DNA from: Phormidium tenue FACHB-1052
Lineage (GTDB): Bacteria > Cyanobacteriota > Cyanobacteriia > Phormidesmidales > Phormidesmidaceae
DNA length: 64,000 bases
Assembly (NCBI RefSeq): GCF_014696675.1
Contig: NZ_JACJQN010000001.1
Coordinates: 1-64,000 of the forward strand
Reading direction: 5' to 3'
Shown here: piece by piece, positions 62,927 to 64,000 of the stretch
How the letters are laid out: every line of letters begins with the position of its first letter
How positions within the stretch are numbered: position 1 is the stretch's first letter
Notes under the pieces: model-generated
Database searches by the model: none
What the model saw: only the letters and a program-made list of their open reading frames with translations
What the model was told of the DNA's origin: nothing
Position numbers and translations under genes: made by a program

Positions 62927-64000
62927 CTAAAACCCTAGATCGGCGCGGGCCATCTCTGAGGCTTTAAACACCACCTCATCGGGCAGCTCTTCCCAGGCGG
63001 TGGCCCCCACCTGAGTATAAAAAGTGCTGTCGTAGGGGCGGGTGCGCACGACCACAGGCATGGGCACCGCATGGCCTAGCACCAGTGCCTGCTGCTTGGA
63101 GTCGAGCTTGGCGAGAACCGATCGCAAGCTCTGCCCCCCCGATACGCCGGTAAAGATGGCGTCGATATCTTTCTCATCGTTGAGCAGGGCGGTAATGCGG
63201 GTGCCAATCTGCGACATCACCTCGTTATCGATGCCTGAGGGCCGCTGATCGACCACCAGCAGGGTGACGAAGTACTTGCGCATTTCGCGAGCAATGGTGC
63301 CAAAAATCGTCTGCCGCGCCGTGGCCGGGTCGAGAAAGCGGTGGGCCTCTTCGATGGTGATCATGAGCTGGCGGGGCCGGTCTACGACATTCTTGGTCTG
63401 CAAGAAGCGATCGGCCTTTTTGACGTAGCTGGCGTGGATGCGGCGGGCAATCACGTTGGTGGCCAGCATATAGGCCAACATGTTCGACTGGGAGCCAAAC
63501 TCCACCACCACGTGCTTGCCCTCATCGATCGCCGCGAGAATCTGGGTGATGTAGTTGGTGCCGCTGACCGCCTTCATATATTTAATGTCGGCCAGCCGCG
63601 TCAGCTTGCGCTGGAGGGCCATGATCGACGACTTGCTGCCCATCTTGGTCTCGCAGAATTCTTGGATCTCCTCGTTGGTCATGGTCAGCAGGCGGTTGAT
63701 CCAGGCCTTGCCAAACTCATTGCGCAGAATGATCGCGTTCTCCAGGCTGGCCTCCGATAGATTCAGCTCGCCCCGCACCAGGTTCAGGTCTTCCACATCG
63801 ATCTGGTCAAAGCTGATGTAAAGCTCTTGGGCATCGCGCACGCCCCGCCGCTGGGTGGCCTCGGGGTCGAGGGTAAACATCTGCACCTGGCCGGGAAATA
63901 GCTGACGCAGCCCCTTGACGGTGCTGAACTGCTTGCCCTCACTGACCGCCTCCCAGCCGTACTCGGAGTGCATATCGAAAATCAAATTCACCGCCGCCTG
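62927..64000 (-). CDS. HerA-like ATPase/DNA translocase, 3' part
   Basis: Incomplete: 358 codons read from the window edge to the stop; the N-terminus with the Walker A motif lies outside. Seen: LIFDMHSEYGW after the missing P-loop, Walker B-type LMITIEEAHRFLD, arginine-rich IFGTIAREMRKYFVTLLVVDQRPSGI (key REMRKY, VDQRPSGID) and the C-terminal ATPase QALVLGHAVPMPVVVRTRP. These are features of HerA/FtsK-like helicases of the DUF87 group. It could be part of a DNA repair or defence module whose partner lies beyond the window. Confidence 0.85.
   Translation of the reverse strand, partial: QAAVNLIFDMHSEYGWEAVSEGKQFSTVKGLRQLFPGQVQMFTLDPEATQRRGVRDAQELYISFDQIDVEDLNLVRGELNLSEASLENAIILRNEFGKAWINRLLTMTNEEIQEFCETKMGSKSSIMALQRKLTRLADIKYMKAVSGTNYITQILAAIDEGKHVVVEFGSQSNMLAYMLATNVIARRIHASYVKKADRFLQTKNVVDRPRQLMITIEEAHRFLDPATARQTIFGTIAREMRKYFVTLLVVDQRPSGIDNEVMSQIGTRITALLNDEKDIDAIFTGVSGGQSLRSVLAKLDSKQQALVLGHAVPMPVVVRTRPYDSTFYTQVGATAWEELPDEVVFKASEMARADLGF

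Overview
The window is cyanobacterial chromosome. It carries the start of psbA (photosystem II D1), pcyA (phycocyanobilin synthesis), a four-ACT-domain aspartate kinase, a RexT/thioredoxin pair, an RRM cold-type RNA-binding protein and a DUF1815 protein. The octamer GCGATCGC (HIP1) occurs many times. Fairly high GC and the gene set suggest a filamentous Leptolyngbya/Nodosilinea/Phormidium-like lineage, but that placement is inference. I saw no tRNA, rRNA, CRISPR array or intact insertion sequence.

Layout. 1-3.1 kb: 5' part of psbA (Glu130 form) and a STAND NTPase with an N-terminal HTH-like domain and TPR-like tail. 3.3-5.8 kb: a diiron ferritin-like protein, an isoprenyl transferase and a secreted repeat protein. 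5.9-8.1 kb: a redox cluster with an Old Yellow Enzyme reductase, thioredoxin and a divergent ArsR regulator of RexT type. 8.2-10.8 kb: an AI-2E family membrane protein and a phosphohexomutase, 3 bp apart.

10.9-19.3 kb is the accessory part. An intact Uma2 gene and a decayed second copy flank a 1,723-residue hybrid histidine kinase with nine PAS domains. An AT-richer cassette follows: a J-domain protein, an LRAT-like protein and a HicAB toxin-antitoxin pair. The J-domain and LRAT proteins share a C-terminal module with identical spacing of key residues, which I consider the most novel signal here. 19.3-22.5 kb holds an M1 aminopeptidase with HEAT repeats, then a 21-nt tandem repeat array kept in perfect register over 17 units.

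22.8-29.0 kb: a small hypothetical, a ferredoxin/metallo-beta-lactamase fusion, a TM2 protein, and the operon glgP-osmC-flavin split-barrel protein. 29.2-33.8 kb: small proteins, an RRM protein, the ribosome GTPase RbgA/YlqF, a universal stress protein and pgk. 33.8-38.5 kb: a glycosyltransferase, a second AI-2E protein, pcyA, gmk and a DUF1499 protein. 38.5-45.7 kb: aldehyde dehydrogenase, 8-oxoguanine deaminase-type amidohydrolase, phytochelatin synthase-like protein, pirin, an SbmA/BacA-type ABC exporter and DUF1815. 46.0-53.4 kb: lysC, a type II NADH dehydrogenase, a small hypothetical, and a FecR protein followed by a CHASE2-adenylate cyclase. 53.4-64.0 kb: rpe, an aldo/keto reductase, an MFS exporter, an MscS channel, rpiA, an alpha/beta hydrolase, a Ser/Thr kinase and the 3' part of a HerA-like ATPase.

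Several genes fit a photosynthetic carbon and redox economy: pgk, rpe and rpiA (Calvin cycle/pentose phosphate), the phosphohexomutase and glgP (glycogen), and NDH-2, thioredoxin, OsmC and the Old Yellow Enzyme (redox). Most other neighbours look like single genes on alternating strands rather than long operons. Protein identities are from recognised motifs and recalled family knowledge; no database search was run.
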